A stretch of 35,829 nt of DNA from Bacillota bacterium (GCA_023398105.1 JAEWST010000052.1:1-35829), one strand, 5' to 3'. Positions 9,426-19,009 are shown, counted from the stretch's first letter. The notes: a model not told the origin generated them from the sequence alone. Numbers and translations: made by a program.

Positions 9426-10586
9426 ATGAAATATTTTAGTGTACCTGCTGACTTTTCGGATGAAACCATAACTAAATACAGTAAATTGAATGATGCTTAT
9501 AGCGACTCTAAAATAATTGAGACCTACGGCAATATTACAGTGGGAAATTCATTTGAATCGGGAAGATCTGCTGATTCCCTTCCCAAGGTAGACCTTTATG
9601 ATTTAGAAAGATATATAAGGTACTCAAAAAAAAACAATATAGGTTTTAACTATACAATCAATACAACACATATGTCTAATCGAGAGTTTACTGACGAATA
9701 CATACATTCAATCAAGAAGTTTCTGCATGAGATATATGAGGTAGGAGTTAAATCTATAACAGTTGCCTTGCCACCGCTAATCGAAATAATAAAGTCTACA
9801 GGCTTGGATATAGAAATTAAAGCATCAACACTTTGTCAGATAACAAATGCCAATAAAGCAGTTAGCTTTAAAAATGCCGGGGTTGACAGAATTGTTTTGG
9901 AAGAGTCAATAAACAGGGACTTTCACACATTAAAACGAATCAAAGAAGCTTTTGGAGATAGAGTTGAGGTTATTGCTAATGTAGTGTGTTTTAAAGACTG
10001 TATATATAGGGCATTCCATTACAATCAGATGTCTAGTGATTCTGTTAAAGTTATTAATGATGTAAGCAGAACTTACTACTCCCATAGGTGTATAATGAAG
10101 AGATATGAAAATATTGCAAATCTACTAAAGTTAAGTTGGATCAGACCGGAGGATATTCACTTCTATACTGAAATAGGTATTAATTATTTCAAGCTTCAGG
10201 GGAGGCAAGCAGTACTGAAGGGTGACCCTGTAAAGGCTGTTGAAGCTTATTTCAAGGGTGATTATCAAGGCAACTTGATGGAACTTCTTGATATGTTTTC
10301 TCCAACAAATACATTCAGTGTTTATTTGAACAATAAAAAGCTGGATGGGTTTATTGATATGTTTGTTAAAAAGGAGAACTTTTGTCGCCATTCCTGTGAG
10401 AAGTGCAGATACTGTGATGGTTTTGCTACACAAAGCATTAATTGTGAAGAAACCGAAAAAACAATGAAGTTGGCTAAGAACTTCTATGAAGAATATGATC
10501 TATTTAAGCAGAAAGTTAAGGAGATAAGCTATAAAAGCAATTCTGTTTTAGAGGATGATGATTTAATTATTAAATATGATTTGTAG
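9426..10586 (+). CDS. U32-family (UbiU/UbiV/RlhA-like) Fe-S protein
   Basis: 386 residues from ATG 9426; an in-frame start at 9393 overlaps the upstream gene and has no ribosome site. The fold signature is that of peptidase family U32: a TIM-barrel region with KASTLCQITN, VVCFKDCIYR, then YYSHRC, then IRPEDIHFYTEIGINYFKLQGR. Cys188, Cys192, Cys222 and the cluster Cys320/324/327/330 are candidate [4Fe-4S] ligands. Well-studied members (UbiU/UbiV, RlhA, TrhP) carry out or support O2-independent hydroxylation of quinone precursors or RNA bases, and are not proven proteases. Here it lies inside an NRPS operon, 22 nt after NRPS B, so I infer a tailoring role such as anaerobic hydroxylation of a tethered residue. 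The substrate is unknown. It ends LEDDDLIIKYDL, acidic then Y-D-L, like the tails on its neighbours. Confidence 0.85.
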   Translation: MKYFSVPADFSDETITKYSKLNDAYSDSKIIETYGNITVGNSFESGRSADSLPKVDLYDLERYIRYSKKNNIGFNYTINTTHMSNREFTDEYIHSIKKFLHEIYEVGVKSITVALPPLIEIIKSTGLDIEIKASTLCQITNANKAVSFKNAGVDRIVLEESINRDFHTLKRIKEAFGDRVEVIANVVCFKDCIYRAFHYNQMSSDSVKVINDVSRTYYSHRCIMKRYENIANLLKLSWIRPEDIHFYTEIGINYFKLQGRQAVLKGDPVKAVEAYFKGDYQGNLMELLDMFSPTNTFSVYLNNKKLDGFIDMFVKKENFCRHSCEKCRYCDGFATQSINCEETEKTMKLAKNFYEEYDLFKQKVKEISYKSNSVLEDDDLIIKYDL

Positions 10587-10628
10587 AAAATCAGCTATAC
10601 TTTCACCAAAAAGGAGACTGTCTGAGAG

Positions 10629-12473
10629 ATGGACAAAGTTAAAATAAAACTAATACATTGTGGTAATACAAATCCTGCAAGGCGTGCGGACAATATCAAC
10701 AAAAATGTTTTTTTCATGCCCATGGGTACGTTACCCTTAGCAAGTGTATTATATGATCAAGGTTATGACATAGAGGTTATTCATTCTGATCTTGAAAAAT
10801 ATGCGAATATAAGTGATGTCATTGATTTAGAAGCTGTTGATGCAGTTGGATTTGATTGCCATTGGATAAATCAGTCAGTAGCAGTGCTTGAAACAGCACA
10901 AATACTGAAAAGCATCAATCCTGATATATTTATATTTTTAGGAGGATTTAGTGCAAGCTTTTTTTTCTTAGAAATACTTGGAAAATACAAACAAATCGAT
11001 GCTGTAATAAGAGGGGATGGAGAGGTGCCGATTGCAGAGCTTTGCAGTGTACTGGAGGCTAAAAAAACAGGAGAGCTTTATACAAGGGAGTGTTTTGAAA
11101 ACGCATTAGGAAAGGTACAAAATCTTGCATGGAAAACAGTGGATGGAATAATAAGGCAAAATAGCTTCACCTATATCGGAACAACAAATCAAATGGATAA
11201 ACTCAATTATACTTCCTTTGAACTTATGCGGAATTGGCAGTACTATAGATTTTTCTCAAAGTTCTGGACAAGGTTTGAACCAATAAACCAGTCTTCTGTT
11301 TTTTTCATGGAAGTAGGGCGGGGATGTCAATATGCCTGTGCATTTTGCGGAGGAAACTGTGAAGCACAAGGTATAATGAACAATCGGAAAGGTGTTGTAA
11401 TGAGAACCCCCCAATCTGTAATAGGTACAATAAAAAAAGCTGTTGATAAGGGCTTTTATGCTTTCTACTTTGGCTTTGAGTATGAGGGAAGCGATGATTG
11501 GTATATAAAGCTATTCGACAGTGTAGCTGTTGAAAACCTTGATATACAGATTATATATGGATGTTGGAGGCTTCCTACTAAATCGCTCATTGATAGTCTG
11601 GCAAAAAACTTTAAGCATGTAATCCTTGAAATTTCTCCTGAAACAGCAAGTAATAGTTTGAGAAATCAAAGTAAAGATAGTAGACTAGCTTTTACCAATA
11701 AACAATTAAATGAATGTCTGGACTATATTAATTCAAAAGGGAATATTAGTGTACAATTGTACTTTAGTTACTTTCAGGAGAATGACTGTAAAGATACTAT
11801 ATTTAATACAATACGTTATATTCTGGAACTTCTGCAAAAATACCCAAAAATTTTAGAAATAGAATACTTTAATTTTTCAACTGATCCTGGATCCTTGATC
11901 TATCTGCATCCTGATAAATTTGATATCAATCTGGAGACAAACAGCTTTGAGAGTTATTTAAAATACATCAGGAAACATTATACTGGAAACAAAGCATTTT
12001 TGCCTGAAATTCGGGCTTTCAGACCAAATTCACTTTCTGAGAACGATGCCAATATTCTGGAGGGAAAAATTCAGTTATTAAATCTATTATTCACTATATA
12101 CAAAAAAACCATGTCATACATATTGAAAAAAGCTGTCGGAAAAGAATTGATTATGGATTTCTTGACCCAAAGGCATATAGTCATTGGACCTGATATGAGT
12201 GTAAATATAAAGAGCATAAAAAATGAATTACTTAAAATTTGCGATGATAAAGGCATTTTGGATATTCAAATGGTGGAACTAATATATTCAGAGAGCAAAA
12301 ACAGCAGCGAACTTAATAAAGAAAAATCTTCTCCGAGAATATGGGTTGAAGTTGAAGATGCTTTCGATGAACATCAAGTTGATGAGGAGACTAAGGAAAT
12401 AATTATGTTTCTGAATAAACAATTTGAATATTTAGCTGTTACAAACAATTTATATGTCAGTTTTAATCTTTAA
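10629..12473 (+). CDS. B12-binding-type radical SAM protein 1
   Basis: 614 residues; AAGGAG at 10611-10616 is the nearest good ribosome site, a little distant. Residues 1-170 resemble a B12-binding Rossmann domain (PMGTLPLASVLYDQGYDIEV, AVGFDCHW, FLGGFSAS, AVIRGDGE). The radical SAM core has GRGCQYACAFCGG, with Cys233, Cys237 and Cys240 as CxxxCxxC. I see no DxHxxG, which is usual for radical SAM B12 domains, so cofactor binding is inferred. The core is a relative of the first radical SAM insertion in NRPS E: after the cysteines both share a segment of the form W-R/K-LP-S/T-K and then a helix ending NFKHVI or TFKYVY. Relatives do radical methylation or other C-H chemistry on unactivated carbons. 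It ends YVSFNL, fitting the shared tail. Likely acts on the peptide or an amino acid on the line. Confidence 0.88.
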   Translation: MDKVKIKLIHCGNTNPARRADNINKNVFFMPMGTLPLASVLYDQGYDIEVIHSDLEKYANISDVIDLEAVDAVGFDCHWINQSVAVLETAQILKSINPDIFIFLGGFSASFFFLEILGKYKQIDAVIRGDGEVPIAELCSVLEAKKTGELYTRECFENALGKVQNLAWKTVDGIIRQNSFTYIGTTNQMDKLNYTSFELMRNWQYYRFFSKFWTRFEPINQSSVFFMEVGRGCQYACAFCGGNCEAQGIMNNRKGVVMRTPQSVIGTIKKAVDKGFYAFYFGFEYEGSDDWYIKLFDSVAVENLDIQIIYGCWRLPTKSLIDSLAKNFKHVILEISPETASNSLRNQSKDSRLAFTNKQLNECLDYINSKGNISVQLYFSYFQENDCKDTIFNTIRYILELLQKYPKILEIEYFNFSTDPGSLIYLHPDKFDINLETNSFESYLKYIRKHYTGNKAFLPEIRAFRPNSLSENDANILEGKIQLLNLLFTIYKKTMSYILKKAVGKELIMDFLTQRHIVIGPDMSVNIKSIKNELLKICDDKGILDIQMVELIYSESKNSSELNKEKSSPRIWVEVEDAFDEHQVDEETKEIIMFLNKQFEYLAVTNNLYVSFNL

Positions 12474-12499
12474 TTATATTTATCGAAAGGAAGAGAATA

Positions 12500-13282
12500 A
12501 TGGAAAACAATATTCTTTTAAAAATTGGAAAGTTTGAAAGTGCACGAGAATACTGGTTGGACAAGTTAAGTGGAAATATAGAGGAAGTTGTTCTTCCAAA
12601 GGATTTAACTGGAACTTCGGAACGTTTGATGAAAGAGTTTAATGTGTTAATAGAAAATGAATTATCAAAAAAAGTAATAAATATTTGTATAAATCATGAC
12701 TTATCATTATATGCATATACGCTTTCTGCCCTAAAAGTTTTGCTTCATATTTACTCAGGTCAGGAAGATATTATTGTTGGAGCTCCTATATACACTATAA
12801 GTGACATGTCTTATAACAGGTATATACTGATTAGAGATTCGATTGAAAACGATAGCGACTTTAAATCTTTTCTGATGTCTGTTTCTCAAACTATTACAAA
12901 TGGATATAAAAATCAGCATTATCCCATAGATAAAATATTAGGGCTTTTAAATATGGAAAATGAAAGAACACTGTTTAAATGCATGATGGCCTTTGAAAAT
13001 ATTCACAATATAGAGGATGTTTGGGAAAAGATAAATCTTAAAGAATGTGATATTTGTTTTCTGCTCGTAAAAGTGGAAAACAAATTGGAATTGTGCATTA
13101 TTTATAATTCGTCTCTATATAAAGATTCAACAATAAAAAGTATAGCTAAAAATTACTCCGATGTGCTTTCTATAGTCTCTGAAAATCCAGAGATAAAAAT
13201 AAAGGATGTTATTTTGCCAAATGATTTGTTGATTGTTAAAAATAGTTTTTTTGATACTGAGGACGATGACTTTGAATTTTAA
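12500..13282 (+). CDS. Free-standing half condensation domain (C-terminal lobe only)
   Basis: 260 residues, ribosome site AAGGAAGAG just upstream. The sequence begins where a C domain passes from its N-lobe to its C-lobe (EYWLDKLSGN at residues 14-23). It continues through recognisable C-lobe landmarks: GQEDIIVGAPI, YILIRDSI and NQHYPIDKIL (about 138-147). The N-lobe, with the HHxxxDG catalytic motif, is absent, so it cannot be a normal condensation catalyst. The same half domain forms the N-terminus of NRPS C and NRPS E. It lies between the two free-standing radical SAM genes, 26 nt after one; its stop codon overlaps the ribosome site of the next. It ends FFDTEDDDFEF, almost the same tail as the next protein. 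I infer a scaffold or docking adaptor. A decayed remnant is possible, but the intact frame and good ribosome site argue against it. Confidence 0.85.
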   Translation: MENNILLKIGKFESAREYWLDKLSGNIEEVVLPKDLTGTSERLMKEFNVLIENELSKKVINICINHDLSLYAYTLSALKVLLHIYSGQEDIIVGAPIYTISDMSYNRYILIRDSIENDSDFKSFLMSVSQTITNGYKNQHYPIDKILGLLNMENERTLFKCMMAFENIHNIEDVWEKINLKECDICFLLVKVENKLELCIIYNSSLYKDSTIKSIAKNYSDVLSIVSENPEIKIKDVILPNDLLIVKNSFFDTEDDDFEF

Positions 13283-13286
13283 GGAG
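13281..13286 (+). promoter_or_regulatory. Ribosome binding site deciding the radical SAM 2 start
   Basis: AAGGAG overlaps the stop codon (13280-13282) of the half-C gene. It is 1 nt from the ATG at 13288 but 7 nt from the ATG at 13294, so 13294 is the more likely start. The overlap suggests coupled translation. Confidence 0.7.
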
Positions 13287-13293
13287 TATGAAA

Positions 13294-15021
13294 ATGCATA
13301 AAATTAAACTTTGCGAAAAAAAATGTATGGAGGAAATTGAAAGTAGAATTATGTTGGTTTTACTACCATTTTGGACACCCTTGTTTCCTCCTCTAGGCAT
13401 ATCATGTTTAAAAAGCTATCTAAAACAGAACGGCTATCACGCCAGGACTGTTGATGCCAATACTGAGGCATCTTTTTGGAACTTGTACTACGAATACTTC
13501 AGCATATTAAGAGGTTATATCCCTGAGGAAAAAAGAGGAAATTTTTATAACATTGGCCATGAAGTTTTTAGAAATCAAATGATGGCGTATATTAACAAGA
13601 GTGACATCAAGAAGTACTATGAATTAGTCAAGATACTCGTTTCATTTAATTTCTATACTGAAATAGATGATGAGCAGGTTAAAGTATTGGATAAGGTAAT
13701 AGGCTGTTTTTTTCAAAAACTTGAAAGCTATCTTATTAATCTTATTGAAAAGCATAAACCTGAAACTATTGGGCTGTCCGTTTATACTGGTAATATTGCA
13801 CCCTCTATGTATGCATTCAGAATAATAAAGGAGAAATATCCTTATATAACAACCATTATGGGTGGTGGGGTTTTTGCAAATCAATTGGCCGAAGGTTCTC
13901 AAAATCTGGATTTGTTTATGGAAAAGACACCTTATATAGATAAATATATTAGTGGCGAAGGTGAAATTCTGCTTCTTAGGATGCTGCAAGGAAAGCTTCC
14001 TGATAATAAAAGGTTTTTTACTCTAAAGGATATAAATAATGAAACACTTGATATAACAAGTGTTAAAGTACCTGACTTCTCTGACATTAATACATCAGTA
14101 TATCCACAAATGTCATCATATACATCCAGAAGTTGCCCGTTTGAATGCAGCTTTTGCTCTGAAACTGTGCAATGGGGTAAGTACCGTAAGAAAAGTGCAG
14201 TGCAGGTTGTGAATGAACTAAAGGAACTGTATAGCAGTAATAAATGTCAGCTATTTCTTCTTGGAGACTCATTATTAAATCCTATTATTGACAGTTTATC
14301 AAAAGAACTAATAAAAGATGAAATTTCATTATATTGGGACGGATATTTAAGGGCTGACAAGCATGTTTGCAATACTGAAAATACTTTGTTATGGCGTAAG
14401 GCAGGCTTCTATAGAGCAAGGCTTGGCGTGGAGAGCGGCTCTCAGAGAGTACTGGATTTAATGGAAAAGCACATTACTACCGAGCAAATAAAGGAAGCAG
14501 TAGCATGCCTTGCGTATGCAGGAATAAAAACAACGACATATTGGGTTGTAGGTTATCCTGGTGAAACAGAAGAGGATTTCCAAATGACGTTAGACTTGAT
14601 TGAAGAAATGAAGGATGACATATATGAAGCTGAGTGCAGTCCTTTTACATATTTTCTGTCAGGGCAGGTCTCTTCAGATAAATTTGCCAGCGAGTTTGGT
14701 ATAAAGCTCTTATATCCAGAAAGTGCAACAGATATGCTTGTTACACAGTCTTGGATACTAAATAGTGGTTCTGTGAGGGAGGAAACGTACAGTAGAGTAT
14801 GTCGGTTAGCAAATCACTGTAAAAAATTAGGCATACCTAACCCTTATTCAATGGAGGAAATCTTTGAAGCTGACATGAGATGGAAAAGACTTCATAGGAA
14901 TGCAGTACCACCATTAATAGAGTTCAGAGCTGGCAGTGACTATATTAATGAGAATAAAAATGTAAGCGAAATATTAAAGGCAGAAAATTTTTTAGAAGAT
15001 AATGAGGAGTTTGATTTTTGA
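13294..15021 (+). CDS. B12-binding-type radical SAM protein 2
   Basis: 575 residues from ATG 13294 (13288 is in frame but too close to the ribosome site). The N-terminal B12-like domain has the usual PFWTPLFPPLGISCLKSYL, an extra segment of about 80 residues, then ETIGLSVYTG, IMGGGVFANQ and YISGEGE. The radical SAM core has SRSCPFECSFC, Cys281/285/288 counted from the 13294 start. It also has LGVESGSQRVLDLMEK and VGYPGETEEDF, typical of class B/BchE-like enzymes. It is not closely similar to radical SAM protein 1. Family members methylate sp3 or sp2 carbons, or cyclise, using SAM and cobalamin. The reaction here is unknown. It ends FLEDNEEFDF, very like the end of the half-C protein immediately upstream, so the two may use the same docking partner. 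Confidence 0.9.
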   Translation: MHKIKLCEKKCMEEIESRIMLVLLPFWTPLFPPLGISCLKSYLKQNGYHARTVDANTEASFWNLYYEYFSILRGYIPEEKRGNFYNIGHEVFRNQMMAYINKSDIKKYYELVKILVSFNFYTEIDDEQVKVLDKVIGCFFQKLESYLINLIEKHKPETIGLSVYTGNIAPSMYAFRIIKEKYPYITTIMGGGVFANQLAEGSQNLDLFMEKTPYIDKYISGEGEILLLRMLQGKLPDNKRFFTLKDINNETLDITSVKVPDFSDINTSVYPQMSSYTSRSCPFECSFCSETVQWGKYRKKSAVQVVNELKELYSSNKCQLFLLGDSLLNPIIDSLSKELIKDEISLYWDGYLRADKHVCNTENTLLWRKAGFYRARLGVESGSQRVLDLMEKHITTEQIKEAVACLAYAGIKTTTYWVVGYPGETEEDFQMTLDLIEEMKDDIYEAECSPFTYFLSGQVSSDKFASEFGIKLLYPESATDMLVTQSWILNSGSVREETYSRVCRLANHCKKLGIPNPYSMEEIFEADMRWKRLHRNAVPPLIEFRAGSDYINENKNVSEILKAENFLEDNEEFDF

Positions 15022-15055
15022 TTAGTTTAAATTACTAAAGAGGGAGATAGATTAA

Positions 15056-18000
15056 ATGTCAGAAATTTTACTTGCAGTCAACCAGTTTACAAAGGAAAAG
15101 AAATATTGGCTAGAAAAACTCTCAGGTGAACTGAATATATCAAGTTTTCCATATGATCAAATCAGAGATGAAGGTAAAAACAAGGATATAGAATCATTCG
15201 GTTTTTGTTTACCAGAGGACTTAAACTCAAAACTTTCGAAAGTAAGCAAGAACTCTGATACAAAATTGTATATGCTGCTTACAACAGGTGTAATTCTGCT
15301 GTTAAATAAATATTCAAATTGTGAAGATGTCATTATTGGCACTCCAATTATGAAACAAGAAGTAGAAGGTAATTTTGTTAATACATTATTGGTTTTGAGG
15401 AATAAATTGAGTCGGGAAATGACTTGTAAGGACTTTATCGGTTCCGTGAGGCAGACAATAACAGAAGCTATCGAGAATCAAAACTATCCTATCGAAAACA
15501 TGATATCCCAGTTAAGTGCAGATGAAGGGTATGATGCATCACTGCCGCTAGACGTTATAGTTTTATTGAAAAATATTCAAGATCAAAAATATATATCAAA
15601 CATAAAACGAAGCTTTATGTTTACATTTGAAAAAACAGACGGAAACGTAAGCGGAAATATCGAATATAATCCCAGCAGATATAATCGTAGCACGGTTGAA
15701 AGGATATCAATCGATCTTATAAGGGTTTTGATAGCAGTTTTTGATAATATTGAAGCTAAAATTTCTGATATTGATATTATTTCCGAAGATGAAAAACAAT
15801 GTTTACTATACACCTTCAATAATTCTACCCATGAACAACCTGACGGGCTGACAATACAGGAGGTTTTTGAAGCACAGGTAGAGAAAACTCCTGATAATAT
15901 TGCAATAGTTTATCAAGACAAAGAGCTGACTTACAGACAGTTAAATGAAAGAGCAAACCAGCTTGCCAGAATATTAAGAGAAAAAGGTGTAGGTGTTGAA
16001 ACCATTGTCGGAGTGTATGTAGAACGTTCTGAGTTACTAGTAATAAGCATTCTTGCTGTTTTGAAGGCAGGAGGTACATACTTTCCGATAGATACACGTT
16101 GTCCAAGAGAAAGAATACTGTACATGCTGGAAGACAGCAAAACTCAAATATTGGTTACACAAAACAATTTTATCGATAAGCTGGATTTTAAAGGCGAAGC
16201 AGTAAACATTGATGATTTACATAACAGCATGGAGGAGAATACAAACCTCATTAGTATAAATAGCCCTGAAAATCTAGCATATGTTATTTATACTTCGGGG
16301 TCAACAGGGGAACCTAAAGGTGTTTTAGTTGAACATAGAAATTTGTTGAATTACGCTTTTTGGAGAATTGAACAATTCAGTTATAGCCCTAATGATGTAA
16401 CACTTCAATTGGTTTCTGTTTCTTTTGACGGATTTGGAGCTAATTTCTATCCGGCAATTTTTACAGGTGGGAAAATGGTTTTAATGGGTGATGGGATCGA
16501 CGTAGAAGTAAAGCATATTATCAGAACAATAAAAAATCAAAAGGTTACAAATATGAGTGTTGTACCTTCTATGTATAAAGCAATTATTACAAACTCTGGT
16601 ATTAAAGATTTAGACTCCCTAAGGCTGGTTGTGTTGGCTGGTGAAAAAACAGACAAAGAGACTATAAAGAAGAGCAGGGAGCTAAACCCGAATATTGTAC
16701 TGGCCAATGAATATGGTCCTACAGAAAACAGTATAGCAGCTACATGCCTTGTAGGGATGACAGAGGATACAGTATCAGTTATCGGAAAGCCAATTTTCAA
16801 TAATAAAATCCTAATTCTTGATACTCAAGGAAAACTTGTTCCTCAAGGGGCATGTGGAGAGCTTTGTATATCAGGAAAAAGTGTATCTAGAGGTTATCTT
16901 AACAGATTTGAAATGACAAAGAGCAAATTTGTGGACAATCCCTATTATAAAGGGGAACGAATGTATAAAACTGGTGATATTGCCAGATGGCTGCCAGAAG
17001 GAAATGTTGAGTTGATTGGAAGGACAGACAATCAGGTAAAAATCAGAGGTCATCGAATTGAATTAAGCGAAATTGAAGCCAAACTACTTGGTATGGAAGG
17101 AATTGTTGAAACGTCTGTAATAGTTAAAGAGAGCAGTAGCGGAAATAAAAATATCTGTGCATTTTTTGTGTCTAGGAATGAAATTAATATCCCACATATT
17201 AGAAAATTCTTAAGCAATATACTTCCAGAATATATGATACCCTCCTTTTTTATTAGAATAGAGTGTATTCCAAGGACATCTATCGGAAAGATAGACAGAA
17301 AGGTGCTGAATTCATATCCAATAAATATGGACAAAAATATTTCTGAGCGTAAACCTCCTAATAATGATACTGAAAAAAAATTACTTGAAATTTGGAAGGA
17401 AGTTCTGGAGATAGATGGATTTGGAGTAGAAGAAAGCTTTTTTAGCATTGGTGGTCATTCGTTAAACTCAACCTCATTGGTATCAAAAATGCATGAAGTT
17501 TTTAATGTAGAAGTTCCGTTAAAAGTAGTTTTTGAAGACAATACCATAAGAAAACTGGCTGAATATATTGAAAAAGCTGAAATCAACAGATTTTCCTCCA
17601 TAGAGCCCATAGAAGATAAGGAATATTATAGTACATCATCAACTCAAAGAAGGATTTTTATATTAAATCAGATAGACGACAGGCAAATCAATTACAATAT
17701 GCCGGGTGCTGTTATAATTGAAGGGAAATTAGATATTGAGAAGGTAGAAAATGTATTGAAAGCAATAATAAACAGACATGAGATATTAAGGTCATCCTTT
17801 GAAACCATAAACGGAGAGCCTGTTCAAATAATTAATAAGGAAACAGATTTTAAAATATGCTACGAAGAATTTTTTCAAGATATGCAAATGTTTGACGAGA
17901 ACAGCTATAAAACAAGTCTGAATAACATATATAAAGATTTTGTCAAACCGTTTGATTTGAGTAAAGCTCCTTTACTAAGGGTTAAGCTGGTGAAACTCCA

Positions 18001-19009
18001 AAAAGAAAAGTATTATATGGTATATGACATTCACCATATAATTTCTGATGGAATTTCCATGGGTATACTGGTTAGTGAATTTGCAAACCTTTATAACGAC
18101 CAAAAGCTATCTGCACTAGAAATACAGTATAAGGATTATGCACATTGGCATAATAATCTGCTAAAATCAGCATTAGTCCAAAAGCAGAAGGACTATTGGA
18201 TGGAAAAGCTTGATGGATTAACCTATACTAGGTTGCCACAAAGAAATGTGGTAGATAATGCTCAAAGCGAAGGAGCGTTTAGGTGCGAAAAAATCCATAT
18301 GCCACTAATGGACAAGATATATAAATTCTGTAGAAAAGAAAATATAACAACTTTTGTCTTAATGCTATCAATTTTAGAACTAGTGCTGTGCAAAGAGCTG
18401 AATCAGAGCGATTTGAGCATCGGTATTCCTGTTGCTGGGCGGAAGCATAAAGAACTGGAGAACCTGATAGGACCATTTTTGAACGTTCTTGTCCTAAGAT
18501 ATACTCTAAAATCAAATATCTCTTTTACCGAAAATGTAGTTGCTATAAATACAACAGTTCTAGAAGCACTTGACAATCAGGATTACCCATATGAGGAGCT
18601 TTATTCAGAACTTAAAGAAAAACAGGGTTTTAAAAACAAATCACTTTTTTCAATATTGTTCAATTACATGCCATTTGTTGAACAAAAGGTAACCAATCCA
18701 AATGAAGTAACCTTTAAGCAATACGATGAGTTTGAACCTGCACCTAAATACGACATGACATTTTATGTAAATGAAGGTTTTGATGGAATGACAATAAATA
18801 TTGTTTATAAGAGCTCATTATACGAAGGGAGTTTTGTAGAAAAAATTATAGGTAACTATATTTCTATTTGTAAAACAGTTATTGAAAATCCCGGTGTTGT
18901 GATAAAAGATATAAGCTTGCATGAAGGTAATATGATTGAGGAAACTGATATGGATTTTGATAAATATTACGAAAATGAAGAGTTTATTAATTATTCAGGG
19001 GGTAATTGA
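15056..19009 (+). CDS. NRPS C: half-C-A-T-C
   Basis: 1317 residues, ribosome site AAGAGGGAGA upstream. Residues 1-250 are a C-terminal condensation lobe only (YWLEKLSGE near 17, EDVIIGTPI, FVNTLLVLR, NQNYPIE near 141), with no HHxxxDG. The A domain is about 265-750: A3 YTSGSTGEPKG near 412, NEYGPTE near 551, SIGKIDRK near 743. Specificity residues by my alignment are D-G-A-S-V-A-E-I-A; I cannot assign a substrate. T has IGGHSL with Ser802. A complete LCL-type C domain follows, with HHIISDG at 993. There is no A domain after this C. The C-terminus is YYENEEFINYSGGN, a looser version of the shared tail. The gene is separated by 1 nt from the aminotransferase gene. In a colinear reading its A-T serves the terminal C of NRPS B, and its own C serves NRPS D. 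Confidence 0.93.
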   Translation: MSEILLAVNQFTKEKKYWLEKLSGELNISSFPYDQIRDEGKNKDIESFGFCLPEDLNSKLSKVSKNSDTKLYMLLTTGVILLLNKYSNCEDVIIGTPIMKQEVEGNFVNTLLVLRNKLSREMTCKDFIGSVRQTITEAIENQNYPIENMISQLSADEGYDASLPLDVIVLLKNIQDQKYISNIKRSFMFTFEKTDGNVSGNIEYNPSRYNRSTVERISIDLIRVLIAVFDNIEAKISDIDIISEDEKQCLLYTFNNSTHEQPDGLTIQEVFEAQVEKTPDNIAIVYQDKELTYRQLNERANQLARILREKGVGVETIVGVYVERSELLVISILAVLKAGGTYFPIDTRCPRERILYMLEDSKTQILVTQNNFIDKLDFKGEAVNIDDLHNSMEENTNLISINSPENLAYVIYTSGSTGEPKGVLVEHRNLLNYAFWRIEQFSYSPNDVTLQLVSVSFDGFGANFYPAIFTGGKMVLMGDGIDVEVKHIIRTIKNQKVTNMSVVPSMYKAIITNSGIKDLDSLRLVVLAGEKTDKETIKKSRELNPNIVLANEYGPTENSIAATCLVGMTEDTVSVIGKPIFNNKILILDTQGKLVPQGACGELCISGKSVSRGYLNRFEMTKSKFVDNPYYKGERMYKTGDIARWLPEGNVELIGRTDNQVKIRGHRIELSEIEAKLLGMEGIVETSVIVKESSSGNKNICAFFVSRNEINIPHIRKFLSNILPEYMIPSFFIRIECIPRTSIGKIDRKVLNSYPINMDKNISERKPPNNDTEKKLLEIWKEVLEIDGFGVEESFFSIGGHSLNSTSLVSKMHEVFNVEVPLKVVFEDNTIRKLAEYIEKAEINRFSSIEPIEDKEYYSTSSTQRRIFILNQIDDRQINYNMPGAVIIEGKLDIEKVENVLKAIINRHEILRSSFETINGEPVQIINKETDFKICYEEFFQDMQMFDENSYKTSLNNIYKDFVKPFDLSKAPLLRVKLVKLQKEKYYMVYDIHHIISDGISMGILVSEFANLYNDQKLSALEIQYKDYAHWHNNLLKSALVQKQKDYWMEKLDGLTYTRLPQRNVVDNAQSEGAFRCEKIHMPLMDKIYKFCRKENITTFVLMLSILELVLCKELNQSDLSIGIPVAGRKHKELENLIGPFLNVLVLRYTLKSNISFTENVVAINTTVLEALDNQDYPYEELYSELKEKQGFKNKSLFSILFNYMPFVEQKVTNPNEVTFKQYDEFEPAPKYDMTFYVNEGFDGMTINIVYKSSLYEGSFVEKIIGNYISICKTVIENPGVVIKDISLHEGNMIEETDMDFDKYYENEEFINYSGGN
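18997..19002 (+). promoter_or_regulatory. Ribosome binding site deciding the aminotransferase start
   Basis: AGGGGG lies inside the last codons of NRPS C, 8 nt before ATG 19011. It excludes the upstream in-frame start at 18936, which would overlap NRPS C by 74 nt. NRPS C stops 1 nt before this ATG, so translation is probably coupled. Confidence 0.75.

Noticed and set aside
12500..13282. Half-C gene as a pseudogene of a full C-A-T protein
   Set aside because: The frame is intact, begins at a natural lobe boundary, has a good ribosome site and ends with the shared tail; no remains of an N-lobe or A domain are next to it.
17050..17448. Minus-strand frame of 132 codons
   Set aside because: Antisense shadow of the A-T region of NRPS C; no ribosome site or family features.
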